A DNA stretch of 64,000 bases from RHLJ01 sp963974345 (GTDB lineage Bacteria; Bacteroidota; Rhodothermia; Balneolales; Balneolaceae), in NCBI GenBank assembly GCA_963974345.1, contig CAXBBW010000008.1, positions 1 through 64,000 of the forward strand. The letters run 5' to 3'. A model generated the notes under the pieces. It was not told where the DNA came from. It ran no database searches and saw only the letters and a program-made list of their open reading frames with translations. This document shows, one piece after another, positions 63,050-64,000 of the stretch. Every line of letters begins with the position of its first letter. The first letter of the stretch is position 1. The translations under genes were made by a program, and so were the position numbers.

Positions 63050-64000
63050 TTAATCTGGAATTTTATGCTTAAGGTCGTTTTTGAATTCTTTCGGGGTTTT
63101 ACCTACTACTTTTTTGAAGGAATTATAAAAACTCGATTTCGAATTAAAACCTACTTCATAGATGACTTCAAGTATAGTTTGTTTAGGATCTTTTGATTCC
63201 TCGAATATTTTAACTGCAGCTTTTATCCTATAGGTATTAATTAAATCAGCAAAGTTCATTTTAAACTGACTATTAATTACATATGAAAGATTTCTAGAAG
63301 AAATAGCAACCTTTTCTGATAAGTCATTTAAAGACAAGTCAGGGTTTAAATAAAGCTTTTCATTTACTAGTGCATCGGTAACTTTATTTTTACCTAGTAT
63401 TAAATCTTCTTCACTTAAATTTGAGGTAGAGTATTTTTGTGACTCAATATTCTTAGAAATAGAAATTTCTTCATCCGTTATTCCTGAAAATAACTCTGGG
63501 TATTTAAGTCCTTTCAAAACTATGGTAGAAACCAATGTTAGGATAACCATTAACTGTACTACATATACGCTAGTCATATCATCCAAGCCAATTGAAACAC
63601 CACTTCCATGATATATAAAGTCAATAATTATTATGGCGATTAGAAATACTAATAGTTGTTTCAACCAATCGAGAGATAACTTATCAAAATTAGATTGGGT
63701 TTCTTTTAACACATAATGATGAATTCTAGTGGATTGAAAAGATGCTATCAAGTAAGTGAACATTGAAATCTGAACTATCAATATAATATAAGGTTCCTTT
63801 ATCGCGATAATTTCAATAGCTAAAAGAATACTTATTAAAAATGGGATTAAATGAATAGTGTCCTTTTTTTTAAACCTGAACTCTTTTAGAATGATACTTT
63901 TGGTATAGAAAAATATGGTAGGACCGTAGAGAAATTTGAATGGCAAGAAGTAGTTTTTGAAGTCGAACCATCCAGCTTCTTGTACAAAAATTGTAAAGAA
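63050..64000 (-). CDS. Membrane-anchored AraC-family regulator, 5' part outside window
   Basis: This incomplete gene has a frame that stays open through the window edge, with 18 further codons beyond the internal TTG at 63946 (for example QEAGWFDF). The visible part has about five membrane helices and a C-terminal AraC domain with LSLNDLSEKVAISSRNLSYVIN and ILEVIYEVGFNSKSSFYNSFKK. It is paralogous to 59211-60299. FLYGPTIFFY matches FLFGPLFYFY there, so roughly the first 60 residues are missing. Confidence 0.85.
   Translation of the reverse strand, partial: FFTIFVQEAGWFDFKNYFLPFKFLYGPTIFFYTKSIILKEFRFKKKDTIHLIPFLISILLAIEIIAIKEPYIILIVQISMFTYLIASFQSTRIHHYVLKETQSNFDKLSLDWLKQLLVFLIAIIIIDFIYHGSGVSIGLDDMTSVYVVQLMVILTLVSTIVLKGLKYPELFSGITDEEISISKNIESQKYSTSNLSEEDLILGKNKVTDALVNEKLYLNPDLSLNDLSEKVAISSRNLSYVINSQFKMNFADLINTYRIKAAVKIFEESKDPKQTILEVIYEVGFNSKSSFYNSFKKVVGKTPKEFKNDLKHKIPD

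Overview
The window is AT-rich, gene-dense bacterial chromosome. It looks like a member of the Bacteroidota/Balneolota group: two large secreted proteins end in type IX secretion sorting tails with the YPNPFNP signature common in Balneola-like genomes, Shine-Dalgarno sequences are mostly absent, and some promoters have a TAnnTTTG -7 box. The exact genus is inference. No rRNA, tRNA, CRISPR array, prophage or intact insertion sequence was seen.

Layout. 1-3.5 kb: an attC-like palindrome cut by the window edge, a DUF3311 protein plus sodium:solute symporter pair, three copies of an intergenic repeat and an unrecognised protein. 3.5-12.4 kb: PPK2 kinase, GH127 arabinofuranosidase lipoprotein, MscL, RluA-type pseudouridine synthase, LCM-type methyltransferase, MtgA, RmuC and an alpha/beta hydrolase. 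12.6-15.8 kb: a PID-CTERM small protein beside a large lamin-tail T9SS cargo protein. 16-24 kb: 3-hydroxyacyl-CoA dehydrogenase, penicillin acylase, a NagZ-like/beta-lactamase fusion overlapping a two-domain cytidine deaminase, and a histone H1-like protein missed by length cut-offs. 24-35 kb: NTF2-like protein, PAS-rich histidine kinase, M61 peptidase, galT-galK, an HSL-type esterase and an FAD/Fe-S oxidoreductase.

35.4-41.8 kb: a PD40 propeller protein, arsR-arsM with a perfect palindromic operator, a Spy-like/ECF sigma/membrane partner/Spy-like envelope-stress module, and a cytochrome c/YceI/DUF5777 module. 42-49.8 kb: a hydrolase/degenerate-cyclase/AraC fusion, then an AraC regulator and neighbours sharing an 18-bp motif (CATGTCAATTATTGCTCA) in four intergenic regions. 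49.9-52 kb: a CE1-type esterase divergent from a NUDIX-type regulator with an operator between them.

53.6-64 kb is the most distinctive part. It holds a decayed duplicate of a serine-hydrolase promoter region, three tandem PD40 propeller proteins, a secreted serine hydrolase, a membrane-anchored AraC regulator, a metallo-beta-lactamase-fold protein, an amidohydrolase and a second membrane AraC regulator running off the edge. An 18-bp element close to TCACGAAAYARNACTATT lies 53-61 bp before several starts, and exactly 17 nt before a TAnnTTTG-like box. This fits one activator-controlled regulon, plausibly run by the membrane AraC proteins. Binding and function are inference.
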